The notes under the pieces: model-generated
Seen by the model: the letters and a program-made list of their open reading frames with translations, nothing else
Databases searched by the model: none
What the model was told of the DNA's origin: nothing
Source of the DNA: Trichosphaerium sp. ATCC 40318
Taxonomy: Eukaryota; Discosea; Flabellinia; Trichosidae
NCBI GenBank assembly: GCA_038496445.1
Contig: JALMLS010000540.1
Coordinates: 124,001 to 188,000, forward strand
Direction: 5' to 3'
DNA: 64,000 nucleotides
Position numbers and translations under genes: made by a program
In this document: one piece after another, positions 33,901-44,927 of the stretch
Position numbering within the stretch: position 1 is the first letter of the stretch
Layout of the letters: each line of letters opens with the position of its first letter

Positions 33901-34633
33901 GGTACGCATTTCAACTCTCATAGCGTTTGGCTTATATTTTTTCAGCAAACTCACGGTATCCAAATGGAAGCTTTAACAATGATTTCAAATAAAACAGCTT
34001 CTGCTGGTGATTGGAAGAACAACAGAGACAGAATCGCTAATACAAGAAGATACTACCAACCGGTTGTATTGGGTCAAGTTATGAGTGCAAATGATAGATG
34101 GAGTGTATTTTGGGCATCCAATTACTTCACAAGAGACAACCCTGATGAATTCGATATTTATGTCGGTAAACATGTTGGAACAGATGTAGATAGATATCGT
34201 CTTCCAGAAATCCTTGGTGTCATTATTATTGATACAGCAAGCGGATTTTTCGAGACACCTCACGGTCATAAATATGCGTATTCTGCTGGAGATACCATTT
34301 TGAGAAAAGTACAAAGTATGGAGACTCATAAGCCGAGTCCTATAACTGTATATGTTCCAAGAACTTCTTTTGATGCTCATGTCATATGTTCTGCTTCAGG
34401 AATTTTCGACGATGACGGAGGGTACGCCTTGTTTCTTAAAGTGTTTGCCTGTTTCTTCATTTTTGTTCAATTGTTCTTATTTTTTTCTTAGTTGGCCAGT
34501 TGTTTATACACGTGGTGATGAAGCACAACAAACATCAGTTCAAATCAATCTTGTTTATGATGAAGATACTTACAAAACAAAAGATAAAGTGCACTTGGCT
34601 GAAAACGTAGCTTACTTTGTTACAGCTGCCTAA
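30914..34633 (+). CDS. Secreted multidomain protein with an inactive leishmanolysin-like (M8) domain
   Basis: A signal peptide (MFRGIIKIASLFILTTLLST) is followed by an SdrD_B/Cna-B-like fold (INVFVYNDVNSNLVRNSGEE, GVAGVEVCIDD). A peptidase M8-like domain follows, with AGPTYVRPNTYLP, AVLEFDIEDAE, HFMLRCLGLGTTW, DPRYLG, then YWDETVMQNEIMTPWI and TLGALKDIGY. In active relatives the first motif is HExxH and the second starts with HW. Here the catalytic Glu, the second His and the third ligand are all replaced. Next come a LamG/concanavalin-like region (32490-33200: VGRAQSFEIFQLFLDKDL, YCYINGALIGTDAQALGP), a Pro/Thr linker (33360-33560), and a C-terminal beta domain with APRVVRVYQTAASRMKVKVE and the closing block HLAENVAYFV, as in H-type-lectin-like repeats. 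It is probably an extracellular matrix or adhesion protein. Confidence 0.8.
33360..33570. repeat. Thr/Pro-rich linker repeat
   Basis: A run of about 70 residues of the type TKPPTVAPT / TKPPTKPPTMIPT links the LamG-like and C-terminal domains of the secreted M8-like protein. The underlying DNA repeats ccaac/cctcc units of 12-24 bases. Such stretches are usually extended and O-glycosylated. Confidence 0.8.
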
Positions 34634-35075
34634 AAATTTTCTTTCAAAAAAAAAACGTACTAAAAGCTTGTGAATAATGTAAAATAAATATGCTACAATG
34701 TAAATGTCGTTGTTATCTTGACCTACTGAACCAAGTAAATTATACTCAAGTCTTTGTAGAAGTCCAGGAACTAACGAGCTCGTGCTAGTTCTTTTTTTTT
34801 ATCAATCTAAAAGTGAGCATTGTTAATAAATATGTATGGGACCATGACTGCAAATGCTAATAACCTGTAAACAAACTTGTTCTTTCACATTCTTCTAGTA
34901 TTGAATAGTTTCTTTACAGTCGAAAGGTGTCATTGGAGTGAGTATCAAAAACAAAATATTGCCTGTAACGGTTAACGGTTTATTCTTGTCGTGCACTTAA
35001 TTAAACACCGTGTCATTTTTGTCATGAAATAAGAGCTTCGTGTAACGTAATCTCAGCATCAGAACGAGAGCAAAA
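34634..35075. other. Convergent intergenic region, nothing recognised
   Basis: About 440 bases between the 3' ends of the secreted M8-like gene and the UBA gene. AATAAATA-type polyadenylation signals occur at about 34681 and 34826. No coding frame or RNA gene is visible. Confidence 0.4.
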
Positions 35076-35416
35076 TTAAGAAGAGAGCTCCATAATAGCA
35101 TCTATAATGTCACCTTTTGCACTTCGCAATGCTGCGATGGCTTGTGCTTTTGTTGCGTTAGCCTTTTACAAAGGTGTCAGATTTATTAATATATTAACGT
35201 TCTAAGCGCACCTGTTGCATTACCATAGTGACTTCGTTGGCGGGATATTCGCTTGAGCCGTTTGTCGCTTGAGTTTCAACGTTTTGTTGCGCTGGTGGAT
35301 TGTAAACAGCATACAGAATGAAGGGCGTACTTGCTCGTACGTTCTGCTTTGTTGTTATCATTTTCTGGTTCATTGGTAGGAGACACGCCAGGAAACCGTA
35401 TATCGAAGGCGTCCAT
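35076..35416 (-). CDS. Small protein with a NAC-alpha-type UBA domain
   Basis: Three exons. The first, from the ATG at 35416, gives MDAFDIRFPGVSPTNEPEND; the second gives NVETQATNGSSEYPANEVTM with VMQQ; the third gives ANATKAQAIAALRSAKGDII with DAIMELSS and a stop at 35076. Donors are GTACG and GTGCG. The EVTMVMQQANATKAQAIAAL ... GDIIDAIMEL pattern is the C-terminal UBA domain of the nascent-polypeptide-associated complex alpha subunit and of HYPK. The NAC beta-barrel domain is absent, so this 85-residue protein is not full-length NAC-alpha. It may be HYPK-like and act at the ribosome exit or with the NatA acetyltransferase; that is inference. Confidence 0.7.
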
Positions 35417-35593
35417 TATTGTGGAATGTCAGAAGATGTAAATTTCTGTTTTTAGAGCGCAGGCTTTAGCGTCAATGCAAGTTTTTAAATAAAATCGCCA
35501 CAATGGTGCGCACACGCGTTTAATCAATAAATGCGAGTGCATACTCCAGCACGACGCCCAGGTAAGAGGAAAATTTGCTTTAATATTTGAAAA

Positions 35594-38500
35594 ATGACTG
35601 CAGACGTCACGAACCACCTATAGGCTGTTTTTGAACGAAAAATGTTTCTTAAGCACAAAGATTTATTTTAGACTGACAAACTTGTAGATGTGCTTCTAAC
35701 CATTGGAGGCGCAAGATTACCCGCTTTAGTAGCTGGCGCAAACCAAACGACACCAAGCGAGCATGAAAAACCCCGAACGCAACGTTTACCACCTACAGAC
35801 GCTCAGAAGGTACGTCAGTTAATATGAACTGTGTTGACACAAACTGTACTTACGCCATCACAGTTATTTAATGTGACACAAACAGTCAGTGGGGTACGTA
35901 GAGTATTATAATTGCTTTGATGTATTTTTATCACATTGAAAAACACCTTTTAATGGAAAATATTGTTGTCGCACGCTAACCGCGTAACTCGTAGCTTAAA
36001 CACTGGATTCTGCGCGTAACACCTCAACTGAAGAATAAACCTTCAAAATTATCCAAAGATGATATCAACTCCTTAGTAAGAGAGTTTGAGCGATATCAAA
36101 CCCATGAATTGCCTCCAAGGCAAGCTCAAATGTCAAAGATTGACATGACAATGAAATTGAGTCAAGACATTGACGAGGATACATTCGATGTTATTTCCAA
36201 GCTATGGAGGAAGCTAAAGAGGGCAGAAGACGCCAGAGGCATATGGTTACGCAAGTAAGTGAACTTGAAAGGAAATATAATTAGATACATGGTTTCTGTG
36301 TTTAAACTCATTGTTTAGAGTGCAAGACGATATACATAGGATTAAACACCTCAAGGTTGATTTTGAAGCTCTATGCGATGAAATATCGAACTGGATAGCT
36401 AGTAAAAATGATTACATGAGTAGTTTTCAAACAACACTTACAAGCGAACCTACACGGGTAAAAGTTCAAGTTGCGGAGGCGAGAGGATTTGAGAATGATC
36501 GCGCTGAGTATCTTGAGAAGTTTAACAGTGTAGAGAGCATGGCATACCAGTTCACAGACGAGAAAAGCACGGCTAGGTTCCAAGAACTTAAAGAAAACTG
36601 GAAATCACTTAACGATAGTTTCACGACAGTTTTAGCTTCGTTGAATCTTCGAGAACAGCGAGCGTATAATAGCTATAGGCTATATGATGTTTTATATGAT
36701 AGGTTTATTAAATGGAGTGGTGGTGTCTTAGAAGATCTTCATGGAGGTGTATTCGCAGACTTGACTAATCAAGAGACACATATGCTTATGATGCGTAAAA
36801 TGTTGGAGTTAAGATCGAATTGCGTTCAACACTTAACGAGCTTAAAGAAGGCTTGGCATGAAGCTAATAGTAATGCTAGAGAAGGTGAGAAATATAAGTA
36901 TCATATAGATGCTATTAAAGGTACTGGCGAGGAGATATTAGTTGCTTTAAAAGCAGTTGAAAAGAGGTTGATAAACGAGAAACCTAAAGCTGATAATAAT
37001 TTCAATGAATATGTCACTCAGTTTAAAAAGACATTACAAGTTCGTCGTTGTAAAGTTGATGTTATGTTCGAGACACAACAAGATCCTTCTAAGGAGATCA
37101 TTAAATTCTATAACGACGGTAAATCAGAGACTCAGGTTTTGCTACATTTGGATTCTATGCTATCCTCTCCAGGTTCGTTTTTAGGATTTTTTTTTGGATT
37201 TAGTGTTGATGTTGTCTCTTCTTAACTCTTTTTGTAGAAGACAAAACGAAGTTCCAAGACGTTCAAAATGAATGTAACTTGTTTTCAGAGCATGTTGATC
37301 ATGTGCTTAAAGTGCTTCAACAAGAAAAGGATACAGCAGCGCAATACAAGAATGATAGAGATGATTTGCTGCAATGGATTATTGATACTATTCCAAACTT
37401 GAAGCAAGAGATGCCTAGTAGTTTTGATGAAGTTCAAGTGCTCTGTCAACATCTTATAAAGCTTAAAGAGACTTTAAAAGATAAGAGAGATATAAAAATA
37501 CATCTACGACAGAGCTTGAAGCAGCTCATTGAGTTCAAGACAAAACATGGACGACCAAGCTTAATCGATTCAGGTATACCACCCATTAACCTTTTCTCTG
37601 GTGGCCCTTGTTTCCCACTTACCGCCTTAATTTAGATTATTCTTTTGATGCTGTGGCTAGCGCTTGGGATACCCTTATGACTTGCTGGAAGTACGTGAAA
37701 CAAAAAGATGTTATCAACAAGTTTCTGATGTTAACTTTTTTTCTGCAGTGCTTTCGATAGAAAAATTCGAAATACAGTGAAACTCTTTAGTATACCTTCT
37801 GACGAAGAAGAGAATACTATAGATGGAGATGAAGTTAGGCCTCTTGCGTACGTACTGAAGAGAGTCAATGTTGTACAATCTTATTTTTTTTGTTTAGCCT
37901 TGTTCCACCAATGGGTTTTATTGATGATAATATAAAAGAAATACGAAGATCTGAAGTTCTTGTATACGACAAGGTTCGCCGAGGCTAAATTCTTGGCTTT
38001 TTTGGGAAATATTCTTTGTTCCCATTACGTTTTATTGATGGTCATTTTAGGGACTTCCAATGTCGCCAACAAGAGCATTTAGCAGTCCAGAAAAATATAG
38101 CCCTAGGAGACAAAAGAAGAACGCTAATAGTCCAAGAAAAGCTAGTCCACGGAAGGCTAGCCCTAGAAAGTCTAGTCCAAGGAAAGCAAATCCAAAGAGA
38201 ATCAAGCACAAAAAGGGTCGTGGACCTAATCTATCTGATTATGGTATTGATAAGCCATCTACAAACCCTAAGCGTGTTAAGTCTGACAGACGCTTTTCGA
38301 GTCTACGATCCCGTAAAACTAAAGTCAAGGTATCAAAGAGGCGTACAGATGTAGTACCAAGACAGAAACCTGATAAAACGTCCATGAACTCATTGAGAGG
38401 AAAGAGATCGACTATGACTATCACTCCTACTTGGGCTGTTGAAAATCAATCTTTTGCTGCTGAACAAGAGCAAGAGTGGAAGCCATCAAAGAGGCATAGC

Positions 38501-40836
38501 GAAAGACCTAAGCGCGATCTTCCTAAGGATGATGTGCGGCAAGCAAAGGCTCAAAAAAGAGCTAGTTCTTTGAGGAAGAGAAACTGGAAGCGTAATTCTA
38601 GCAGTATGCCTGATGTTAGAGCTGCAATCGCTGAGCAGAGAGATGCTGCTCTTCCAAAGACACCTATTGAATCAAAAATAGAGGCACAGACTTTGAAGAT
38701 TATGAAATCTAAGTCTGATAATGTTGGGATGAGTAAGAGAGTATCAAAAGCTCAGGTGGTTAATCCTCTTGAAAAACCAGAACAAGTACGAACAGAAAGA
38801 TCTTTTTCCTTTGTTACTAGTAGAGTACTGACAGTTTTTTTGCTCTTAGCTTATTCAGTCTGTACAAGATATACGTAAACAACAAAAAACATACTCTGCT
38901 GCTATTGTAGGGACAGACCTACAATGTGTCGGCAAAAAAAGCTACACGGTACAAACATCTGTTTTAGTTGGGTTTTTGACTTTAAATAGGTTTTTAATTT
39001 ACGTGTTACTAAAGCACGATCCACTTGGGTAGTTACACGTAGGTACACAGCTTTCTATGAGCTCAATAGAGAGGTATGACACATATCATACTTTTTTAAT
39101 GAACAACGTTAACACGTGATAGTTTAAAGCAAAGATTAACTCAGGTCTTGGTTTTCCAAGCAAAAAACAAGCTCAAAACTTATCCCCAAGATGTGTTGAT
39201 AAGTTGCATCAGCAACTTCAAATATGGTATTGAGTTTTGATTATTTCTTTAAGTTCTAACTGAACTGTTGTTTAGGCTAGATCTCATTCTGATTGAACCT
39301 AATTTTAGTGATAACTTTAAACTTCGTGAGTTTTTAGAAAATGGTAAATCTGAGACTACTTTCACTCCTATGGATGCAAACCATGTTATAAAAGCCGATT
39401 TGGACTGTATAGGATACTTGTACGTTCACAAGATAACTGATTTTAACAATACTAACTAATGGTTTCCTTAAAGGTACTCCCTCCGTAAGAGCGCTTGGAA
39501 GTTTCATTGGTAAGCTTTATTTATTGTTTTTCATTATCTCATTTTGTTCACCTTAGGGCTATTCTGAGGCATGGTATATTGTATCAGTACAAAGAAGCTA
39601 TGAGTAAACATCCATATGCTTTCTCAGACTTTAGAAATTCTACAGCTGGTGTCATAGACAAGTCTGAACTCATCACTGTTCCAAAGAAAAGCGGTATGTA
39701 TTTTTGTTTTTGATGGTTTGTTGACAGTGTTGATGTTTGATGTGTAGATTCTCAATCAAAGATGTGTTTATTTTATGTATCAACTACTGATAAAAGAGAA
39801 TTCTTCGCAGCTGAATCGGAAGAAGATAGGATCAAATGGATTAAGGCGTTTTCTAATACTGAGTTATCAGCAATAGAAAAAAAGGTAGCTGTTCACTAAA
39901 AAGAGTTAGACGAAATTCATTTATTCTTGCTTAGAAACGACAACCTCTCTTTGCCCAGGCTGTAGATAAAGTATCCCTTTTGGATGATAAAGGAGTACCA
40001 GTTTTCTTTGCAACGTTGATAAACCTGTTGCTTGATTCAGGTAAGAGCGCTCTTCTTAGAGATATCATAAATAAGAAAAAATCACGAAAGATGTTAACCT
40101 TTTTTCACTAGGTATTTCACATTCAAATCTCTTCAGTCTACCTCAATCAAATACTATGGAAGTTAGAAATACATTAGACAAAGGCACTAAGGCTGCCAGA
40201 TCTGATTTATCGTGGACTGAAAATCCACATTTGGTAGCAAGTCTATTGCTTTTGTATTTGGTTGAGTTGCCTACACAACTTGTACCTGCTGACCAAAAAC
40301 ACGCTCTCTTTGGCATCTATAGTATGTATTTTGCCTATTTACTATTAATTGTGCTAACTAGTTTGTTGTAGCCATGAATGACGTTAAACAACGTCGTACT
40401 CTTCTGAAACAATTATTCAGTTTTATGCCTGAAGTCAATCGATGTATGCTTCACAAACTATTTAGTTTCTTGCATGTAGCTAGGTACGTTGAGTATTATA
40501 TGTTCTTAAATGTCTCCTTATTGTGATATTAGTTGCGAAGGATTGGAGCTTGACACGCTGACAAAGTTGTTTGGAAGGTAAGCTTATTTTCTTTGTACCT
40601 CGTTTTTTTTCTTACCTGGTTTTTTTTGTAGTCTTGTGTTTAGACCTAGTGTGTCGTATCAGAAAAAAGTAGTTATTGATTTGACAAAGAGCTTAATTAT
40701 TGATACATCAATAATACATTCTCCTCCACCTTCAACTCCCCGTGAAGTATCTGGCTCACCTAGAGCTGCAACTGTTATAGTTAGTCCACGTGATCAATGT
40801 CTTCTTGACCTCAAGATGCTTTTATCTCGAGAGTGA
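35594..40836 (+). CDS. Spectrin-like / SPRK-repeat / PX / PH / inactive RhoGAP protein
   Basis: A large gene with at least 17 exons. The start is uncertain; the ATG at 35594 joins in phase to LVDVLLTIGGARLPALVAGA. From 36000 to 37960 come long helical, spectrin-repeat-like segments (LWRKLKRAEDARGIWLRK, FQELKENWKSLNDSF, LTSLKKAWHEANSNAREGEK). 38060-38220 holds SPRK/SPRR repeats, good CDK-type or DNA/microtubule-binding motifs. A PX domain is assembled from 38890-39350 (YSAAIVGTDLQCVGKK, STWVVTRRYTAFYELNRE, FPSKKQAQNLSPRCVDKL, LREFLENG). A PH domain lies at 39550-39880 (ILRHGILYQYKE, FFAAESEEDRIKWIKAF). A RhoGAP domain lies at 39990-40640 (GVPVFFATLINLLLDSG, NPHLVASLLLLYLVELPTQL). The GAP arginine finger is Ser, and the conserved Lys and Arg of LLKxxLRxLP are Leu and Val. 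It is probably a membrane-binding cytoskeletal regulator that may hold, but not hydrolyse, a Rho GTPase. Confidence 0.75.
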
Positions 40837-41277
40837 ATTGAATGAATGAAATATAGTATAAATACTATATATTACTTGTTCACACCTGTGCGCATATTAC
40901 AGCCATTTTGTAGAATAGATGTATTTGTATCTGTCACCAGTATTAAAAATAAAACAAATTGTAACTTTACTTATTGAAATCTCTAAGCTTTGCTTCAGGG
41001 TCGAAATACGTATTCAGCGCAGGCACTTTGGGACATTTGTTGTTGAAAGTGATATGAAGTTACAAACTAGCCAAAAAAGAAGGTAATTCTTCAAGAATTT
41101 TTGCGTATTTGTAGTAGCAGTTGGATCTTTAACAACTTAGTACTAACTAAAAAAAAGAACAGTGGAAGGTAGTTTCTCTTTATTGTTATTTATTGTAGTA
41201 TTTGCCGTATCACATAACGCAATTGATCACTCTTCTGAGATTTACTATTCCATTACTGCCTTTGTATTTATAGAAGG
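40837..41277. other. Intergenic, nothing recognised
   Basis: 440 bases between two plus-strand genes. It starts with an AT-rich palindromic stretch at about 40850-40870 (atatagtataaatactatat) that may be part of the upstream gene's 3' processing region. No coding frame is supported. Confidence 0.35.
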
Positions 41278-41907
41278 ATGCACTCCCGCACAATAGAACA
41301 AATTGTAACCGTTGGTCTACCATTATTTATTGCCGTTGTGATTAGTACGCACTTGGAGTTTGTTGTAATAGCTTGACGTTTTTTAGCTGTTCTACTTGGG
41401 CAGAGTCCTAACGTTGAAAAGCAGTTTAACAGCAAGCTAAACACGACGACTGGTAAATTTTCAGAGTCTACAATAAGAAATAACAAGTTGGGAGCCGATT
41501 TATCAGGTTTTAATCATAGTGGAAGTGAAGCCATGTGCCCACTTAACTCTATGAGCAATAAGTCTACAATAAGAAACAACAAGTTGGAAGACGATTTATC
41601 AGACTTTATACATAATAGTGAACAAATATGTACACTTAACCCCTTGAGCTATAAATTGGATGAAATAGAGGCTGTGACAAGGGCCCACATTGCAGAATTT
41701 CAACGAAAACTGGATGCTGCTATGAAGGTGCAAATTGAGAATCAGAAAGGAATGGAGAATCAAATAGCTGAATTTAAGCGAGAAATACATGAAATGCATA
41801 GAGAGTGGTTAGGAAAGATAAAAGTTCAGGGTTATATAGTTATCACAGTGATGTGCTGTTTGGCGGTATTTGTGTACCTAATTATTGTTAAGACGGGTGT
41901 CAACTAG
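41278..41907 (+). CDS. Two-TM protein with a coiled-coil middle
   Basis: Exon 1 (from the ATG at 41278) gives MHSRTIEQIVTVGLPLFIAV, an N-terminal membrane helix. A GTACGC donor and an acceptor at about 41389 give a phase-1 splice into TVLLGQSPNVEKQFNSKLN. The remaining exon is open to 41907. It contains two copies of a 30-residue unit that begins STIRNNKL (41469 and 41567). A predicted coiled coil follows (AHIAEFQRKLDAAMKVQIEN, QIAEFKREIHEMHREWL), and then a C-terminal membrane helix (YIVITVMCCLAVFVYLIIV) and the tail KTGVN. The layout suggests an organelle-membrane protein with both ends anchored. No family is recognised. The stop overlaps the 3' end of a candidate minus-strand gene. Confidence 0.65.
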
Positions 41908-42185
41908 ACCCCTAGTGACTTGAAACTAATAACCATTAATGTTGCTTTAGCAATACTGCAACCATAGTTAGTATTCCAACTCAGAATAATCAACAACATT
42001 TTCCTTTTCTCAATGGTAAAGTCGTACATGTTGTGAACAACGTTACTAATAGTAACATGAATATTAACTAAACTGCACATTTCATAGTAGTCTTGTCCTT
42101 TCATTTGAGTAGACAGTTCAATCTTGAGCCGTCCTAAACCATTGTAAGCCTCGGCTTGTTTCACTCTAATGGCCACATTCTCCAT
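41904..42185 (-). CDS. Possible small protein, unknown
   Basis: An open frame of 93 residues starts at the ATG at 42185 (MENVAIRVKQAEAYNGLGRL) and ends four bases inside the convergent two-TM gene. The first 50 residues look like a coherent helix-strand sequence; the rest is hydrophobic with IEKRKMLLIILSW. There are no motifs and no confirmed introns. A CTATTAG inside the frame could be an unused acceptor. It is retained only as a candidate. Confidence 0.3.
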   Translation of the reverse strand: MENVAIRVKQAEAYNGLGRLKIELSTQMKGQDYYEMCSLVNIHVTISNVVHNMYDFTIEKRKMLLIILSWNTNYGCSIAKATLMVISFKSLGV

Positions 42186-42315
42186 CAAGATTGCACATTA
42201 CGAGCAAAATGAATTGGCCAGAGGGATGTTCACAAATTTGGTTTTGGAATCTCCTAGAAAAACGTTGAGTACTTGCTTGTAACTTAACTCCGAAATATAT
42301 TCATACACTATTAAC

Positions 42316-43295
42316 ATGAGCACCAAACGTAAACGAAAGGAAAATACTAAAACCACAGACCTAAAACGGCAAAAAGTAACGAAAAAGAGCACTAAAGGTG
42401 CACCTACAGAGCCTAAACGTAATGCTAAAGGCGAGATATTATTTCCTGATTACAAAGCTTTCAAACCCAACATGGTACCTCTAAAATACCTTAAACACGC
42501 GCATAATGCATTAAAATAATAGTTTAGTTTAAAACTATTGGCGTTAAAAAGAACTAACTTATTTCTCCTTTAGACGCCAAAAGAAGTGATACAAAGCGGT
42601 AGTTTCGGCGGTGGGTACTTTCGGACGATAAATTCTACGATAACTAAGAAAGTCGAGAAGGCAGACGATCCAAAAACTGGTTGGAAAGAACTACCAAAAG
42701 ATTGGTACGTCTACCACACCTTCCAACGTTTTGAAGAAAAACAACTCTGCAAACATCCCTCAATTCACCGCCCTTCATTCTTCGGCTTCTTTTTCGCTTA
42801 CATATAGAAGGTTCAAAGGGTTGGACATCAAGAAGCAAGTTACAAATGCCAAGTATGATAAAAAAGTGAATTTCTTCAAAGTGAAGAGTGGTGCTGATTT
42901 ACACGAATGGGAGAGTAAAAAGTGGATTGTAGAGCAAGATCCTAGGTGAGTTGATATACTATCCACCTTTAAAGTGCTTATAACATGTAGGGGTTGGTTT
43001 CAGTGGTATTGTAGGTTTTACACTGGCAGACGAACAGATGATGATGAAAGACAAATCAAAAGATGGTCAGGTACTCGCACATAGCACTAGATACGATGAG
43101 TTTTTAGCTGAGTTTCCTAAAGGGGTATGTGGACCACGTGGTAGATGGAAAAGAAATCTTGTAAAGAAGATAATGAAGGCAAACAAATCTTATGATGATT
43201 CTACTGTATCACCTGTAGTGAGACAGACGTTACAGCATTGGGCGTACAGACTTAGTGAAGAAGACTTTGAATCAGTTTCAGACTCAATTAGTTAA
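42316..43295 (+). CDS. Conserved orphan family (GSFGGGYFRTI / EQDPRGWFQWY / VRQTLQHWAY)
   Basis: A basic N-terminus (MSTKRKRKENTKTTDLKRQK) is followed by ILFPDYKAFKPNMVPLKYL, then by spliced exons TPKEVIQSGSFGGGYFRTIN, WKELPKDWYV, RFKGLDIKKQVTNAKYDKKV, LHEWESKKWIVEQDPR, GWFQWYCRFYTGRRTDDDER, QIKRWSG and VCGPRGRWKRNLVKKI, ending in VSPVVRQTLQHWAYRLSEED and a stop at 43293-43295. The GWFQWYCRFY exon (about 42990-43071) and the last exon join only if the GTACTC intron is removed, which restores RWSGVCGPRGRW. I recognise this combination as an uncharacterised family common in fungi and some protists; no activity is known to me. The dense aromatic and basic conserved blocks suggest nucleic-acid or nuclear association, but this is not shown. 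Confidence 0.7.
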
Positions 43296-43579
43296 AGGTA
43301 TACCAGATAACAAAGAGCCATAAAATGATTAGGAAACGCTCATAAACTGTTTTTTATTTCAACCAATTCAACTATTCTGCAGAAAGGGTCCCACCACTAT
43401 AACTACTATAGATTATACCCACTTACTGTCGGGTTCTACATCTTGTTTAAACGAGATAACAACAGCAAATGAGCTTGAAAAATGTACAATAAAGTTAAGA
43501 AGTGTTTTGGTTGTCAACTAATTTATTCTTTTCATGCTCATGTCCTTTTTTCATACCTAATAACGGTCACTACCATAGC

Positions 43580-44608
43580 TCAACACTGAAGCATTTCTCC
43601 GTTTTCATTCCAGACTGATATCCCACCATTTACTTTCCCATCAAGTAAGACAGAGCTTTCCTTCAAGAGACCATTTTTGTGCCATTCGGTTTTTTCACCA
43701 TTTGGTATACCATCAATCCACATACTAGTGGACTTTAGTTGTCCATTGTCATACCACTCTTTCCCTTTCCCAGTTTGCTTACCATCAATCCACGTACTGG
43801 AGGATTTGAGCTGTCCATTCATATACCAAAATCTGCATTCCCCATTTTTCTTATCAGCAAGCCATACGCTACAGAACTCAACTTGTCCATTCTCATACCA
43901 TCCCTTTGTTTCACCGGTTTGCTTATCATCAAGCCATATACTTTCAGACTTAAGTTGTCCATTCTCATACCAATCTTTTGTTGCACCATTTTGAAGACCA
44001 TCAGCCCACATTGTCTCTGCCGCAATCTGCCCATTCTCAAACCATTCTGTATGTTTACTTATTGGCTTTCCATCATCCCAATTACAACGTACCTTGAGTG
44101 AACCATTTTCATTCCACCTGCGGCATTCACCACTTTGTTTGCCATTAACAAACATGCAATGGACCTTAAGCTGTCCATTTGAGTACCAATATTTGTATTC
44201 ACCATTTCGTATACCATCAACTATAGTTGTTAGTTTTAAAAGTTGTCCATTCTCTCCCCAAACTTTGAATAACCCATTTTCTTTATTATCCACCCACACG
44301 CCATGGCAGTGAAGTTTTCCACACTTACGCCATGTTTTAGAATCACCATTTAGTTTCCCACCTCTTGAATAGTGGAAATGAGCCTGTACCTCTCCGGTTT
44401 CGTACCATTGAATCCATGTTCCTTTCTTGTTTAGTGCTTCATCAAAATGTGTATTGATCGCTGCTCTCCTTGACAATGTATGGAACTTTGTAAACGCTTC
44501 AATGTTGTATGCACAAATCCGCATTTGAATTACACATGGGAGATCCAGCAAGGTCACAGACGGCATGTTCTGTTTTTTTAATTGGAATTTTTTACTAACC
44601 GAAGACAT
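43580..44608 (-). CDS. F-box-like protein with about twelve YwqK-type (MORN_2) repeats
   Basis: A single 342-residue frame. The N-terminus (VTLLDLPCVIQMRICAYNIE, FTKFHTLSRRAAINTHF) resembles an F-box helix set. From residue about 60 it is a tandem array of 23-25-residue units of the type WYENGQLKSESIWLDDKQTG, each with WY.NGQL and a DGK/G turn. Units of this kind are called MORN_2 or YwqK; in bacteria YwqK is an antitoxin and the repeat makes a beta-hairpin array. In eukaryotes they are usually orphan repeats. Two homologous intact genes and two decayed copies lie elsewhere in the window. The F-box part suggests an SCF adaptor with the repeats as the substrate-binding face; this is inferred. 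Confidence 0.75.
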   Translation of the reverse strand: MSSVSKKFQLKKQNMPSVTLLDLPCVIQMRICAYNIEAFTKFHTLSRRAAINTHFDEALNKKGTWIQWYETGEVQAHFHYSRGGKLNGDSKTWRKCGKLHCHGVWVDNKENGLFKVWGENGQLLKLTTIVDGIRNGEYKYWYSNGQLKVHCMFVNGKQSGECRRWNENGSLKVRCNWDDGKPISKHTEWFENGQIAAETMWADGLQNGATKDWYENGQLKSESIWLDDKQTGETKGWYENGQVEFCSVWLADKKNGECRFWYMNGQLKSSSTWIDGKQTGKGKEWYDNGQLKSTSMWIDGIPNGEKTEWHKNGLLKESSVLLDGKVNGGISVWNENGEMLQC

Positions 44609-44927
44609 CTTCTAGGAAATGGTTAGAAATACCAACAAATGGCTACGAAAGAAGAAACTTGACGTGTCCAGCTCTAAAAATTGGCTAGTGAGGTGTTTTC
44701 TGGCGTATTGCTTACTATAAACGTAGGGGCTGTCCTCTGATGCTTTCAATACCAAAGAAAGTAATACTAGAGCAATACCAGACCAAATAAACAGAAAAAA
44801 CAATTTAAGGGACTCGAGAATAGAGTGAGCCGCGTTACTTGTCTGTAGCGCAATTCCCAGTATGCGAGAGTGTCGTTCTTAACGGAAAGTAGGATAAGTC
44901 AAGTCATGTTCAATTTAGCGGTCAACG
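44609..44927. other. Intergenic, one ambiguous hydrophobic frame
   Basis: Upstream of the YwqK-repeat gene. On the minus strand a frame from about 44860 to 44720 reads HSILESLKLFFLFIWSGIAL and continues hydrophobic, but no start codon or splice partner is clear. I do not call a gene. Confidence 0.3.
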
